64,000 nt of DNA from assembly GCA_018713335.1 (NCBI GenBank), contig DVOW01000037.1:30893-94892 (forward strand), read 5' to 3'. A model generated the notes under the pieces. It was given only the letters and a program-made list of their open reading frames with translations, searched no databases and was not told the DNA's origin. Each line of letters begins with the position of its first letter. Position 1 is the stretch's first letter. Source of the stretch: Candidatus Merdivicinus intestinigallinarum (GTDB lineage: Bacteria; Bacillota; Clostridia; Oscillospirales; Ruminococcaceae). The position numbers and the translations under genes were made by a program. This document shows positions 53,101-62,409 of the stretch, piece after piece.

Positions 53101-53865
53101 AGGGTCACCCCGCCGCCCGGAGAGCTCGGTCATGTTCTGCCAGTACCGCTTGGGACAGTGGCTCATGCGGCACCGGGGATTATACCGCCCCTCGATGGCG
53201 ATGGTTTTGTAAAACTGCCGCCAAAGGGCCTGGTATTCCGCCTCCTCCGGGCTTTCCGCCGGGAACTCGATGTCCTCCGCCGGGATGATCCGGTAATCCC
53301 CGGGCCGGTGGACCAAGGCCATGCCGTGGGTGCGGTCGTAGATCAGGAATGCCTCCCGTGGGAGCCGTTCGGCGAAATGCCGGGCCAGCAGGGGCAGCAC
53401 CACGTTTTTCGGGTCGATGACAGCGGTCAGCACGCCGTTCCGGTCCGAGAACCGGATGAATCCTTTCAGCAGATGGGTCTCGTTCCCCACGAACTGCACC
53501 GCCTTGAAAAGCTCCGACACCGTTTCGTCCTGGAGCATTTTGGTGACGGACGCCCCGGCCTTGTACCCCTTCCGCAAAAACTCCAAGATCAGGGACTCTT
53601 TCCGGGGATGGCAGCTCAAAAAGCCCTCTTTGACCCAGGAAAGGGCCTCCTCCGAAATCTTTTTGGGGATGGAGCGCAGGACCCGCCCGGCTTTTTCCGG
53701 GTCGGTTTCGATCTGCCGGGGCGGACAGAGGGACATCTGCTCCCGGTCCAGGGAAAAAATGTCCGCCGGACGCTCCTTTTTGGCGATGGCCTCAAACACA
53801 CAGCACAAAAGCCCGTCAAAGCTGCCGTCGTAGCAGTAGGCCTCTACAATTCCCCGGTCAGGCAT
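53056..53865 (-). CDS. Probable DNA metabolism protein linked to a radical SAM repair enzyme (TIGR03915-like)
   Basis: 269 residues. YCYDGSFDGLLCCVFEA at the N-terminus and the CRMSHCPKRYWQNMTEL motif near the C-terminus are characteristic of the protein always found with the radical SAM partner upstream; that partner's start overlaps by 22 bases. Residues after MTEL (about 20, SGRRGDPAIDPP and on) lie in repeat sequence and look like an added tail. Known relatives sometimes fuse to uracil-DNA glycosylase. Biochemical role not established. Confidence 0.85.
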   Translation of the reverse strand: MPDRGIVEAYCYDGSFDGLLCCVFEAIAKKERPADIFSLDREQMSLCPPRQIETDPEKAGRVLRSIPKKISEEALSWVKEGFLSCHPRKESLILEFLRKGYKAGASVTKMLQDETVSELFKAVQFVGNETHLLKGFIRFSDRNGVLTAVIDPKNVVLPLLARHFAERLPREAFLIYDRTHGMALVHRPGDYRIIPAEDIEFPAESPEEAEYQALWRQFYKTIAIEGRYNPRCRMSHCPKRYWQNMTELSGRRGDPAIDPPQSSCPALDS

Positions 53866-55154
53866 TTCCGGATGTCCTCCTTTGTCAGCAGATTGGGGTC
53901 CGAAAACAGGGAGAGCTGTTCCCCCTGGGGATACCCCAGCATTTTGGCGGCCCTGTCCGACAAGACCGCCCTGATCATGTTGTCCGATCTGAGCCTTGCC
54001 GCGTCCGCCTGTTTCCCCCGGCAGAGGATGAAATACTGGGCCCGCTTCAGCACCACGCCGATGCGCTTCAGGGCGTCGAAATCCAAACTGCCGGTGCGGC
54101 GGGCGGCGACGATCCGCTTGGCGGAACGGACGCCGATGCCCGGGACCCGCAGCAGCATTTCATAAGGGGCGGTGTTCACTTCCACCGGGAACAGCTCCAT
54201 GTGGTGGACGGCCCAGTTGCACTTGGGATCCAGAAAGGGGTTGAAATTGGGGGTTTTTTCGTCCAAAATTTCATTGGCAGTAAATCCATAAAACCGCAGG
54301 AGCCAGTCCGCCTGGTAAAGCCGGTGTTCCCTTAAAAGGGGCGGCTTTGTGTCCAAAGACGGCAGGAGGCTGCTTTCCACCACCGGCATATACGCGGAAA
54401 AAAACACCCGTTTTAAGGAATATTTCCGGTAAAGGGACTCGGACAGCCTCAAGATCTGGTAATCGCTTTCCGGGGTGGCCCCAATGATCATTTGGGTGCT
54501 TTGGCCCGCCGGGGCGAATTTGGGAGCGTGGCGGTAGCGGACGATGTCGGTCTGGTTCTCGGCAATGCCGTCCCGAATTTGAGTCATGGGCTTCAAAATG
54601 GCCTGTTTGGATTTGTTGGGGGCCAGGGAGTTTAAGCTCCGTTCGCTGGGCAGCTCGATATTGACGCTCATCCGGTCGGCCAGCATCCCCATACGGGCGA
54701 TGAGCATAGGGTCGGCCCCGGGAATGGCCTTCACATGGATATAGCCGTAAAACTTGTACTCCTGCCGCAGAATCCGCAGCACCTCGGTCATCTGCTCGCA
54801 GGTGTAGTCCGGGTTTTTCAGGATCCCGGAACTCAAAAACAGCCCTTCGATATAATTGCGCCGGTAAAACTGGATGGTCAGGTCCGCCAGCTCCCGGGCG
54901 GTGAAGGTGGCCCGGGGGGTGTCGTTGGTGCAGCGGTTGACGCAGTACTGGCAGTTGTAGGCGCAGGCGTTGGAAAGGAGCACCTTCAAAAGGCTGATGC
55001 ACCGGCCGTCCGCCGCGAAGCTGTGGCAGATGCCGCAGGCGGTGGAATTGCCGATGCCGTCGGGGCCGCTTTTCCGGTCCACGCCGCTGGAGGTGCAGGC
55101 GGCGTCATATTTGGCGGCGTCGCTTAAGATCCGCAGTTTTTCCATCAAGTCCAT
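53844..55154 (-). CDS. Putative DNA modification/repair radical SAM protein (TIGR03916-like)
   Basis: 436 residues. Cluster motif C64-x3-C68-x2-C71 (CAYNCQYC), extra Cys pairs before it (residues 40-52), a radical SAM barrel, and a C-terminal helix-hairpin-helix (MLLRVPGIGVRSAKRIVAARR) that implies DNA binding. The partner gene overlaps its 3' end. Start ATG at 55154. Its promoter carries an SOS-like sequence, in keeping with repair. The reaction is unknown. Confidence 0.88.
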   Translation of the reverse strand: MDLMEKLRILSDAAKYDAACTSSGVDRKSGPDGIGNSTACGICHSFAADGRCISLLKVLLSNACAYNCQYCVNRCTNDTPRATFTARELADLTIQFYRRNYIEGLFLSSGILKNPDYTCEQMTEVLRILRQEYKFYGYIHVKAIPGADPMLIARMGMLADRMSVNIELPSERSLNSLAPNKSKQAILKPMTQIRDGIAENQTDIVRYRHAPKFAPAGQSTQMIIGATPESDYQILRLSESLYRKYSLKRVFFSAYMPVVESSLLPSLDTKPPLLREHRLYQADWLLRFYGFTANEILDEKTPNFNPFLDPKCNWAVHHMELFPVEVNTAPYEMLLRVPGIGVRSAKRIVAARRTGSLDFDALKRIGVVLKRAQYFILCRGKQADAARLRSDNMIRAVLSDRAAKMLGYPQGEQLSLFSDPNLLTKEDIRKCLTGEL

Positions 55155-55180
55155 ATTCTCACCCGAACATTTTTTCTTTT

Positions 55181-55209
55181 AGTATAACACATATGTTCGT
55201 TATTGTAAA
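55181..55209 (-). promoter_or_regulatory. Promoter of the radical SAM repair pair with an SOS-like box
   Basis: Minus-strand TTTACA (55204-55209), 17-base spacer, TATACT (55181-55186). Between them CGAACATATGTGTT (55186-55199) resembles the Gram-positive LexA box CGAACnnnnGTTCG, with the left half perfect and the right half GTGTT. Confidence 0.7.
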
Positions 55210-55214
55210 GGGAT

Positions 55215-55618
55215 TTTGAAAAAAATCCGGCGGCGGGGAGGCCCCGCAGCCAATTCGACGCGGCCGTTCTGCCCCGCGTCAGATTTCTGAACGGCGGGAT
55301 GAACCGCCGTTTTCGGCGCAGGCTCCCCGCGGTTTTTGTACAATCAAACGATAATGGGATTGTAGGGGCGAACTGCGTTCGCCCGGGTTCATACGAAACG
55401 TTGCGGAAAAACGGCGGGCCGGATGACCCGGCCCCTACAATACGCTTCCGTTTGGTTTTATAAAACAATAGAAGATGAAACCCACCCATGACGGCAATTT
55501 ATTTGCCGTTCCAGCGGTTGGATAGGAACTGAAACGCCGCGTCGCGTCGTCAAGCTAGCTTGACGACAATCAGCGGCGATTCGCCGCCCGCGTCGAATTG
55601 CCAGCGGCGGCTCGCCGC
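55215..55618. repeat. Mosaic palindrome cluster (family A)
   Basis: GGCGGGGAGGCCCCGC; AACGGCGGGATGAACCGCCG; TAGGGGCGAACTGCGTTCGC; GGGCCGGATGACCCGGCCC then CTACAA; ACGGCAATTTATTTGCCGT; CGTCAAGCTAGCTTGACG; GCGGCGATTCGCCGC; GGCGGCTCGCCGC. The last directly abuts the stop codon of the permease gene at 55619. Confidence 0.85.
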
Positions 55619-58600
55619 TTATTCGACGGATTTGAGGGATTCTACCATGTCGATCTTCTTCAGCTGGAAATGCAGCATCACATTGATGACCATGGTAAAC
55701 AGCAGCGTCAGCAGGGCGGCGAACACGAAGCAGTCCCACCGGATGTCCGGCGCGAACATGACAATGTCCACCTCGGCGGTCGCCACCACGAATTTTTCCA
55801 GGAGGATCCCCAAAACCAGTCCCACGCCCATGCCGATGAGGGACGAAATGTTGATTTCCCGGGTAATATAGGAGGTGACCTCCCGGTCAAAGAACCCCAG
55901 CACCTTGATGGTGGCCAGCTCCCGGATCCGTTCGTTCATGTTGATGTTGGCCAGGTTATAGAGCACCACCATGGCCAGCAGCCCGGCGGAAATGATGATG
56001 ACCCACACGATGCTGTTCAAGCTGCTCAGCATATTGGCAAAGGTGTTGGCGATGGAGGAGGTGTTGGTGACCCCCAGGACGCTGTCGCTGATTCCCAAAA
56101 TTTCCTCCGCCAGCCCGCTTTCGTCCGCGCCGTCGGCATGCTCCACCAGCAGTGTCGTGTAGGACGGCTGGGCACGGAAGGCGTTTTCGTAAAATTCCGG
56201 CGTCATGTACACATAATTGAGGGCGTAGTTTTCCGCGATCCCCTCCACCGTGGCTTCAATGGGCCGCCCGTCCGGGTTCACCAGGGTGATGGTGTCCCCC
56301 ACCCCGGCGTCCAGCAGCTTGCCCAGCTTTTCATTGAGGATCACCCCGTTGTCCGAAAGGGTCAGCTCCTCGCCGCTTTCCCGTTCGTGCAGGTCGATAA
56401 AGCCCCGCAGATTCTCCGGCTCTTTGGGGACCATCAAAGACACGCTCTGGATGCCTTCCGAGGTCTGGGCGTCCATGCTCCGGGAATACAGGGGGAGGAC
56501 AGCCTCAACGGCGTCCATGCTCTGGACATGTTCCCTGATTTCCTCCGCCTCTTCACTGGAAACCCCGTCGTCCAGGGTCACCATGGTATCATAGACGAAC
56601 ACATTGGTATACTGTTTGTCGCCAATGGACACAATGGAGTACCGCAGGCCGAAGCCGGTGAGCATTAAGGCCGTGCAGCCCGCCACGCCGATGGTGGTCA
56701 TCATGGCCCGGCGTTTGTACCGGAACAGGTTGCGGACCGTCACCTTGCGGCTGAAGCTCAGTTTCTTCCATATAAATGGGAGCCGTTCCAGCAGCACCCG
56801 TTTGCCGGCTTTTGGGGTTTTGGGGCGCATGAGCTGGGCGGGCATTTCCGCCGTCTGCTTATAGCAGGCGAAGAAGGTGGTGAGTCCCATGCTGACCACA
56901 GCCACTGCGGCGCAGCCGATGCCCAGTCCCCAATGGACAGGGATCACAGGGTCCGGCAGCTGGTACATCATTTTATAGGCGTTGATGATGACCAGCGGGA
57001 ACAGTTTGAACCCAATGGCCAGCCCGATGACGGACCCCAGCAGGGAGGCGATCATGGCATAGGCCAAATATTTGGTCATGATAGCGCCCCGGCCGTAGCC
57101 CAGGGCCTTCATGGTGCCGATCTGGCCCCGCTGCTCCTCCACCATGCGGGTCATGGAGGTGAGGCAGACCAGCGCCGCCACCAGGATAAAGAACACCGGG
57201 AACACCGTGGAAACGGCGTCCACCTTCTGGGCGTCCTCCTCATAGCTGGAATAATCCGGGTTGTTGTTCCGGTCCCAGACGTACCAGGTGGGCTCTTTCA
57301 GGTCCGCCAGGTCCCGTTCCGCCTGGGCGATCTCCGCCCGGGCGTCCTCCAGCTCCTTGGCGGAGCTTTCCGTTTCCTCAGCCAGTTCCGCCTTGCCGTC
57401 GGCCAGCTCCTGCTCCCCCTCTGTCAGTTCGGCCAGAGCCTCGTCCAGCTGCTGCTGGCCCTCCTTTTTCTGGCGGGAAAGCTCCCTCCAGCCGTCGGAA
57501 AGGGTCTGGTCGGTTTCATCCAGGGTCTGCCGGGTTTCGGCGAGCTGGGCCTCCGTTTCGTCCAGCTGCTGCTTGGCGTCGGCCAGTTCCTGCTCCCCCT
57601 GGGCAATGCCCGCCGTCAGCTGTTCGATGCCGCTGCGGGCCTCGGAAAGGGCCTGGTCCTGGGCGTCCAAGGCGGCGGATACGGCTCCGGTGACTGCAGC
57701 GATCTGCCCGGCGATCTGTTCCTTATCCTCTGAGGAAGCGGCCAGGTACTGCTGCAAAAGGGCGGTAAGGCTGGTCCCCTCCGGCAGCGTCCCTTCCGGC
57801 AGGACGGCCAAGAGGCTGTCCGCCTGGGACACTGTCTGCTGGGTTTCCTCCGGCAGGGCGTCCAGGGAAACGGCGTCCTGGCCGGCATACCCGTCCACCA
57901 CCGCCTGGACGCCGGAATAAAGGGCTTTCGCGCTGTCCAGCTGCTCGATGGCGGGGCCTGCCTGGGCCTGAAGCTCCTCCAGCTGCTTTTTGTATTCCTC
58001 AATCTGGGCCTGGGCGGCGGGCAGGTTCTCCTCGTACTCCTTCCGGCCCTGCTCATAAGCGGCCAGGCCTTCCTCGTACTGGTTTTCCCCGTCGGCCAGC
58101 TGTCTTTCGCCCTCTACCAGTTCATTTTCCGCGTCCCGGGTCTGCTGGGTGAACTCCGCCAGGGCCTGCTCGTAATCCGCCCGGCCCTGGGCCAGCTCCG
58201 CTTCGGCGTCGTCGATCTCCTGCTGGGCTTCGGCCAGCTTTTCGTCCCGTTCCTTTTCGCCGTCGGAAAGCTCCGCCTTGGCGTCGTCGATTTCCCCCTG
58301 GGCCTCCTCGTAAATCTCCTGATACCGGGCCTCGCCCCGTTCAGCGGCCACCTGCTCGAAGTCGTCGGTTTTCCGTTCCACAGTATCGGCGTAAGCATCC
58401 TCAAAGGCGGAAAAGCCCTGGGTTTCAGTAAGGGTCAGGTATACGTCCGTGTAGACCTCGTAGGCGAAATCCTCCTCCCGGATCATCAGGAAGGCGTCGA
58501 TCTCCCCGTCCCCCAGGTTGCTGTAGCCCCGGTTGGTCCCCAGGTACATGGGGGAACGGACGATGCCCACGATGGTGAACTCCGTTTTTTTCAGGGAATC

Positions 58601-59113
58601 CGAAAGGTCGTCATCCCCTTCGGAGATGAGCCGGATGGTGTCCCCCACCTGGACCTCCCCAACGGTGTCGAAATTCTGCTCCACCACGCATTCCCCGGAT
58701 TTTTCCGGCAGCCGGCCTTCCAGAACCAGGGGGCGGTTCAGGTAATCGGTGTTATTTTCGTCCGTATTCTCCGGCAAGGAATACACCTTTACAATGGTGT
58801 CCATGCTTTCCCCGGACTGCAAGAAAGCGTCAACGCTGTAGCCGGGCTGGAACCCCTCGATGCCCTCCACCCCTTTGACCGCCTCCAGGTCGTCCTCATT
58901 GAAGCCGAAGGTGGACATCAGGTGCAGGTCCATCAAGCGGGTGTCGGCAAAATACTGGTCGGCCGTCAGCAGCATATCCGGGCAGCTGGCCTTCAAACCG
59001 GCAAAAAATCCGCACCCTAACGCCACGATGATGAGGATGGACAGAAAGCGGGTGCGGGTATGCCAAATGCTGCGGAGGGTTTCGGCAACCAGCGCGCTGC
59101 GGTGCTTTTTCAT
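55619..59113 (-). CDS. Large FtsX-family ABC permease with extracellular coiled coil
   Basis: 1164 residues. One helix near 20-40, an extracellular region to about 610 that from about 240 is a long Glu/Ala/Gln-rich coiled coil (many DAEAEL- and EGEQELADG-like heptads), then FtsX blocks near 640-780 and 1030-1150 with a second extracellular domain between. Start ATG at 59113 after AGGGAGGGG; the TTG at 59137 is not needed. Coupled to the ATPase gene 13 bases upstream. Such proteins may span the cell wall or export signals; no substrate is known here. Confidence 0.9.
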   Translation of the reverse strand: MKKHRSALVAETLRSIWHTRTRFLSILIIVALGCGFFAGLKASCPDMLLTADQYFADTRLMDLHLMSTFGFNEDDLEAVKGVEGIEGFQPGYSVDAFLQSGESMDTIVKVYSLPENTDENNTDYLNRPLVLEGRLPEKSGECVVEQNFDTVGEVQVGDTIRLISEGDDDLSDSLKKTEFTIVGIVRSPMYLGTNRGYSNLGDGEIDAFLMIREEDFAYEVYTDVYLTLTETQGFSAFEDAYADTVERKTDDFEQVAAERGEARYQEIYEEAQGEIDDAKAELSDGEKERDEKLAEAQQEIDDAEAELAQGRADYEQALAEFTQQTRDAENELVEGERQLADGENQYEEGLAAYEQGRKEYEENLPAAQAQIEEYKKQLEELQAQAGPAIEQLDSAKALYSGVQAVVDGYAGQDAVSLDALPEETQQTVSQADSLLAVLPEGTLPEGTSLTALLQQYLAASSEDKEQIAGQIAAVTGAVSAALDAQDQALSEARSGIEQLTAGIAQGEQELADAKQQLDETEAQLAETRQTLDETDQTLSDGWRELSRQKKEGQQQLDEALAELTEGEQELADGKAELAEETESSAKELEDARAEIAQAERDLADLKEPTWYVWDRNNNPDYSSYEEDAQKVDAVSTVFPVFFILVAALVCLTSMTRMVEEQRGQIGTMKALGYGRGAIMTKYLAYAMIASLLGSVIGLAIGFKLFPLVIINAYKMMYQLPDPVIPVHWGLGIGCAAVAVVSMGLTTFFACYKQTAEMPAQLMRPKTPKAGKRVLLERLPFIWKKLSFSRKVTVRNLFRYKRRAMMTTIGVAGCTALMLTGFGLRYSIVSIGDKQYTNVFVYDTMVTLDDGVSSEEAEEIREHVQSMDAVEAVLPLYSRSMDAQTSEGIQSVSLMVPKEPENLRGFIDLHERESGEELTLSDNGVILNEKLGKLLDAGVGDTITLVNPDGRPIEATVEGIAENYALNYVYMTPEFYENAFRAQPSYTTLLVEHADGADESGLAEEILGISDSVLGVTNTSSIANTFANMLSSLNSIVWVIIISAGLLAMVVLYNLANINMNERIRELATIKVLGFFDREVTSYITREINISSLIGMGVGLVLGILLEKFVVATAEVDIVMFAPDIRWDCFVFAALLTLLFTMVINVMLHFQLKKIDMVESLKSVE

Positions 59114-59126
59114 AAGCGTCCCCTCC

Positions 59127-59831
59127 CTACCATTCAATATCTTCCACCGGCATGGGCCGGTCGTTTAAGAGGATGTTGCTGACCTTGCTGTTTTTCATGC
59201 GGATGACCCGGTCGGCCATAGGGGTAATGGCGGAGTTGTGGGTGATGAGGACAACGGTCATGTTGTTGCGGCGGCAGGTATCCTGCAAAAGCTTTAAAAT
59301 GGTCTTGCCGGTGTTGTCGTCCAACGCGCCGGTTGGCTCGTCGCACAATAAAAGCTTGGGGCGCTTGGCCAAAGCCCGGGCAATGGACACCCGCTGCTGT
59401 TCGCCGCCGGAAAGCTGGCCGGGGAAATTCCCCATCCGGTCCCCCAACCCCACGTCCATGAGGACCTGGGCGGCGTCCAGGGGGTTTTTGCTCACCTGGG
59501 TGGCCAGCTCCACGTTTTCCCGGGCTGTCAGGTTGGGGACCAGGTTATAAAACTGGAACACGAAGCCGATGTCGTACCGCCGGTAGGCCGTCAGCTGCTT
59601 GGGGGTATACTTGGCGATATCCTGGCCGTCCACCAGGATCTTCCCCTCGTCGCAGGTGTCCATGCCCCCCAGCATATTGAGGACCGTGGTCTTGCCTGCG
59701 CCGCTGGAACCCACCACCACGGCAAATTCCCCCTGCTCGATCTCAAAGGAAACGCCGTCCGAGGCGGTGATGGTGACTTCCCCCATGCGGTAGCGTTTAT
59801 ATACGTTCTCAAAGGTGACAAAGCTGCTCAT
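59127..59831 (-). CDS. ABC transporter ATP-binding protein 3 (MacB/LolD type)
   Basis: 234 residues. Walker A GSSGAGKTT, Q loop FQFYNLVP, signature LSGGEQQRVSIARAL, Walker B LLLCDEPTGALD, switch LITHN. Start ATG at 59831 after GGAGG. The upstream 200 bases form a leader with two hairpins (TTTTGTCC / GGACAAAA at 59978-60011 and GCCGG / CCGGC near 59950) before a TATAAT-like -10 near 60027. Confidence 0.95.
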   Translation of the reverse strand: MSSFVTFENVYKRYRMGEVTITASDGVSFEIEQGEFAVVVGSSGAGKTTVLNMLGGMDTCDEGKILVDGQDIAKYTPKQLTAYRRYDIGFVFQFYNLVPNLTARENVELATQVSKNPLDAAQVLMDVGLGDRMGNFPGQLSGGEQQRVSIARALAKRPKLLLCDEPTGALDDNTGKTILKLLQDTCRRNNMTVVLITHNSAITPMADRVIRMKNSKVSNILLNDRPMPVEDIEW

Positions 59832-60101
59832 AAATGACCTCCAAACACCCGCGGCAGGGGTTTTCTGTTTATCGTCCAACACCGGAAATCAATCGCTGTC
59901 TGGCAAGCTGTTCAAACGGGAATAAAATATCTGGACCTGTCTTGTTCTGCGCCGGAATGATACCGGCATCCCTTCCCTTTTGTCCGGTTTTTCCGCAAAA
60001 GCGGGACAAAACCTGTTCTTTCTTTTATTATATCGGGTTTCCTTTGGAATTCGCTGAATAATTCTCGGGAAATGTGTAAATTTTTTTGGTAATTTACCAG
60101 A

Positions 60102-60839
60102 TCAGGGGAACAGCCGCCCCGCTTGCCTGTATGCGCTGGGGGACAGGCCGTAATGCGCGCTGAAGGCGCGGCTGAAGGCTTTCAGGTCCGGGTAGCCGCT
60201 TTGTTCCGCCACCTGCCCGATGGGGGTCTCCTTGTTCCAAAGGAGCCGGGCGGCGTGCTTCATCCGGCAGCTGATGAGGTATTGATGGGGCGGGACCCCC
60301 ACTTCCGCACGGAACCGGCGGATAAAATAGGACTCCGAATACCCGGCCAGAGCCCCAAGCTCCCGGAGCCGCCAGTTTTTGCGAACATCCCCGGACATGG
60401 CCAAAAGGGCGGCGGAGATGCCGCTGTCCAGCCGGAGGAACAGCCCTTGCTGGCGGCAGTACACCTCAAAGGCCGCGGCCAAAGGCTCCAGAACCTCCTC
60501 GTTTCCTTCCGCAGCCGCTGTCCGCAAAGCGTCGAAGATCTTCCGGGGCAGGGAGCCCTCCTCCGCGCTGACCACGGTCATCTGCCGCAGCACGGCCGGG
60601 GCCACGTCCAGGTGCAGATGGGTGCAGCAAAGGGGGTCCCCCGGGTCGTGATGGATGGAAAAGGGCGCGGCGGAGGGGAACAGGCAGATGCTCCCGGCCT
60701 TCAGAGGGCGCGAGCCGCCGCCGTCCTCGTAGACGGCATGCCCGCTGTAAACGTCATAGACCCGCACATAGCCGCAGGCGGTTTTTTCCTCCACCCTCCA
60801 TTCCGGCGGCACAGTCTGGAACCCATAGCCGATGAGCAT
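60102..60839 (-). CDS. AraC family transcriptional regulator
   Basis: 245 residues. N-terminal cupin-like ligand domain (PSAAPFSIHHDPGDPLCCTHLHLDV) and two C-terminal helix-turn-helix motifs (LRELGALAGYSESYFIRRFRAEVG and IGQVAEQSGYPDLKAFSRAFSAHYG). Divergent from the URO-D family gene, with an inverted repeat in the shared gap, so it probably controls that gene. Confidence 0.92.
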   Translation of the reverse strand: MLIGYGFQTVPPEWRVEEKTACGYVRVYDVYSGHAVYEDGGGSRPLKAGSICLFPSAAPFSIHHDPGDPLCCTHLHLDVAPAVLRQMTVVSAEEGSLPRKIFDALRTAAAEGNEEVLEPLAAAFEVYCRQQGLFLRLDSGISAALLAMSGDVRKNWRLRELGALAGYSESYFIRRFRAEVGVPPHQYLISCRMKHAARLLWNKETPIGQVAEQSGYPDLKAFSRAFSAHYGLSPSAYRQAGRLFP

Positions 60840-60920
60840 AAAGCGCCCCTCCTTTCTCTGTCTTCAGTATACGCCTTTTTTCCGGGAATGTCAATTTTTG
60901 CGGAATTTCCGGCAGAAAAA

Positions 60921-60956
60921 ACAGTGTACAGCACCCGCCGGGCTGGTGTATACTGT
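60921..60956. promoter_or_regulatory. Inverted repeat operator and promoter between araC-type gene and URO-D gene
   Basis: ACAGTGTACA (60921-60930), 16 bases, TGTATACTGT (60947-60956): an inverted repeat with one mismatch. The right arm contains the -10 box TATACT (60949-60954), while the -35 region (GTACAG) is poor, as expected where an activator is needed. Confidence 0.65.
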
Positions 60957-60991
60957 CCACAGAAACTTCTTTGCGAAAGGCGGAATATTAT

Positions 60992-62233
60992 ATGAATTTA
61001 ACGGCGAATGAACGGCAGATCCTGCGGGACCTGGCTTCCCGCTATATGGAAATCGCTTCCCTCCCCGTCCAGGCCCAGAAGCGGGACCTGTGGAAAGCCC
61101 TGAACCGCAGCAAGATGGAGCGTCCCATGGTGGCCATCGACCAGCTCCCCTGGAACGAACTGAACGCCGACGGGTTCCTGACCTGCAAGATTGCCGACCC
61201 CTTCTGGCAGGGGATTGAAAACCAGCTGCGTTCCACCATTTACCGCTGGGAGCACTTCCCGGTGGATATGGTGGTGGAACCCTTCATCACCATCCCCAAA
61301 GCGATTTCCTGCACCGGCTACGGCATCAGCATTGAGGAGGAAACCCAGGCCACGGACGAAACCAATTCCGTTGTGTCCCACCGCTTTATCAACCAGCTGC
61401 AAACGGAGGAGGACCTGGAAAAGATCAAGGACATGCACTTCACCCATGACGAAGCCAAAAGCAAGCTTTGGATGGAAGAAGCAGCCCAGGTCTTCGAGGG
61501 CATTGCGCCCATCCTGCAAAGCGGCGGCACCCAGTTCCACTTGGGGGTCTGGGATACCATCAGCATGCTCATGGGTGTGGAAAATGCCTACATTGAACTG
61601 ATGGACCGGCCGGAATTTATCCACGCCATTATGGAAAAATTCACCCACTCCGTTTTGAACGGCATCGACGAAGCCAACAAACTGGGCATCGTCAACGACA
61701 ACATCAACATCTGCCACTGCTCTTACATTTACACCGACGAGCTGCTGCCGGACTTCGGCCAGGGAAAAGGGCCTCATTCGGAAAACTGCTGGGCATTCGG
61801 CCTGGCGCAGCTGTTCTCCTCGGTTTCCCCCTCCATCACGGAAGAATTCGAGCTGCCTTATGTCACCCGCATGGCGGAAAAATTCGGCATGATCTACTAC
61901 GGCTGCTGCGACCGGCTGGACGACCGGCTGGACATCGTGAAGCGGATCCCCCATGTGAAAAAGATTTCGTGCAGCCCCTGGAGCGACCGGGAGAACTTTG
62001 CCGAAAAGATCGGCCCCACCATCATCATGTCCAACAAGCCCACCCCGGCCCTGGTTGCAACCGATACCCTGGATGAGGAGGAGATCCGCAAGGATATCCG
62101 CCGCACCATTGACGCGGCCAAGAAAAACAACGTCAACCTGGAGCTGATCCTCAAGGACATTTCTACCGTCCGCTACCAGCCTCAGCGCCTGACCCGCTGG
62201 GCGGAAATCGCCATGGAAGAAGTGCAGCGGTAA
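60992..62233 (+). CDS. Uroporphyrinogen decarboxylase (URO-D) family protein
   Basis: 413 residues. C-terminal TIM-barrel of the URO-D/MtaA type (LGVWDTISMLMGVENAYIELM; IYYGCCDRLDDRLD; ISCSPWSDRENF), without the N-terminal RxPVWxMRQAG of HemE, so not heme synthesis. Relatives are corrinoid-dependent methyltransferases or unknown. H and C ligands for zinc (CHCSYIY and YGCCDR) are visible. No corrinoid protein is adjacent. Start ATG at 60992 after GAAAGG. Confidence 0.82.
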   Translation: MNLTANERQILRDLASRYMEIASLPVQAQKRDLWKALNRSKMERPMVAIDQLPWNELNADGFLTCKIADPFWQGIENQLRSTIYRWEHFPVDMVVEPFITIPKAISCTGYGISIEEETQATDETNSVVSHRFINQLQTEEDLEKIKDMHFTHDEAKSKLWMEEAAQVFEGIAPILQSGGTQFHLGVWDTISMLMGVENAYIELMDRPEFIHAIMEKFTHSVLNGIDEANKLGIVNDNINICHCSYIYTDELLPDFGQGKGPHSENCWAFGLAQLFSSVSPSITEEFELPYVTRMAEKFGMIYYGCCDRLDDRLDIVKRIPHVKKISCSPWSDRENFAEKIGPTIIMSNKPTPALVATDTLDEEEIRKDIRRTIDAAKKNNVNLELILKDISTVRYQPQRLTRWAEIAMEEVQR

Positions 62234-62248
62234 ACCCGGAACATCAAG

Positions 62249-62289
62249 CGGGGCTCCCCTTTCATTTGGAACGGCGGGGCCCCGTTTTT
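62249..62289 (+). terminator. Terminator after the URO-D family gene
   Basis: CGGGGC / GCCCCG with a long loop, followed by TTTTTG. Confidence 0.65.
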
Positions 62290-62351
62290 GTGATCCCAGA
62301 CGATTTGATGGGACAGGAGAAAACATTTTGCAAAAAAATTCCAAAAAACTG

Positions 62352-62380
62352 TTGACAAACCGTTGTCCGGGTGATATAAT
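62352..62380 (+). promoter_or_regulatory. Promoter of the tRNA-Ser pair
   Basis: TTGACA (62352-62357), 17-base spacer, TATAAT (62375-62380); the first tRNA starts 30 bases later. Confidence 0.9.
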
Positions 62381-62409
62381 AATAGACGTTCCGTGTGACA
62401 CGGTTGCAC

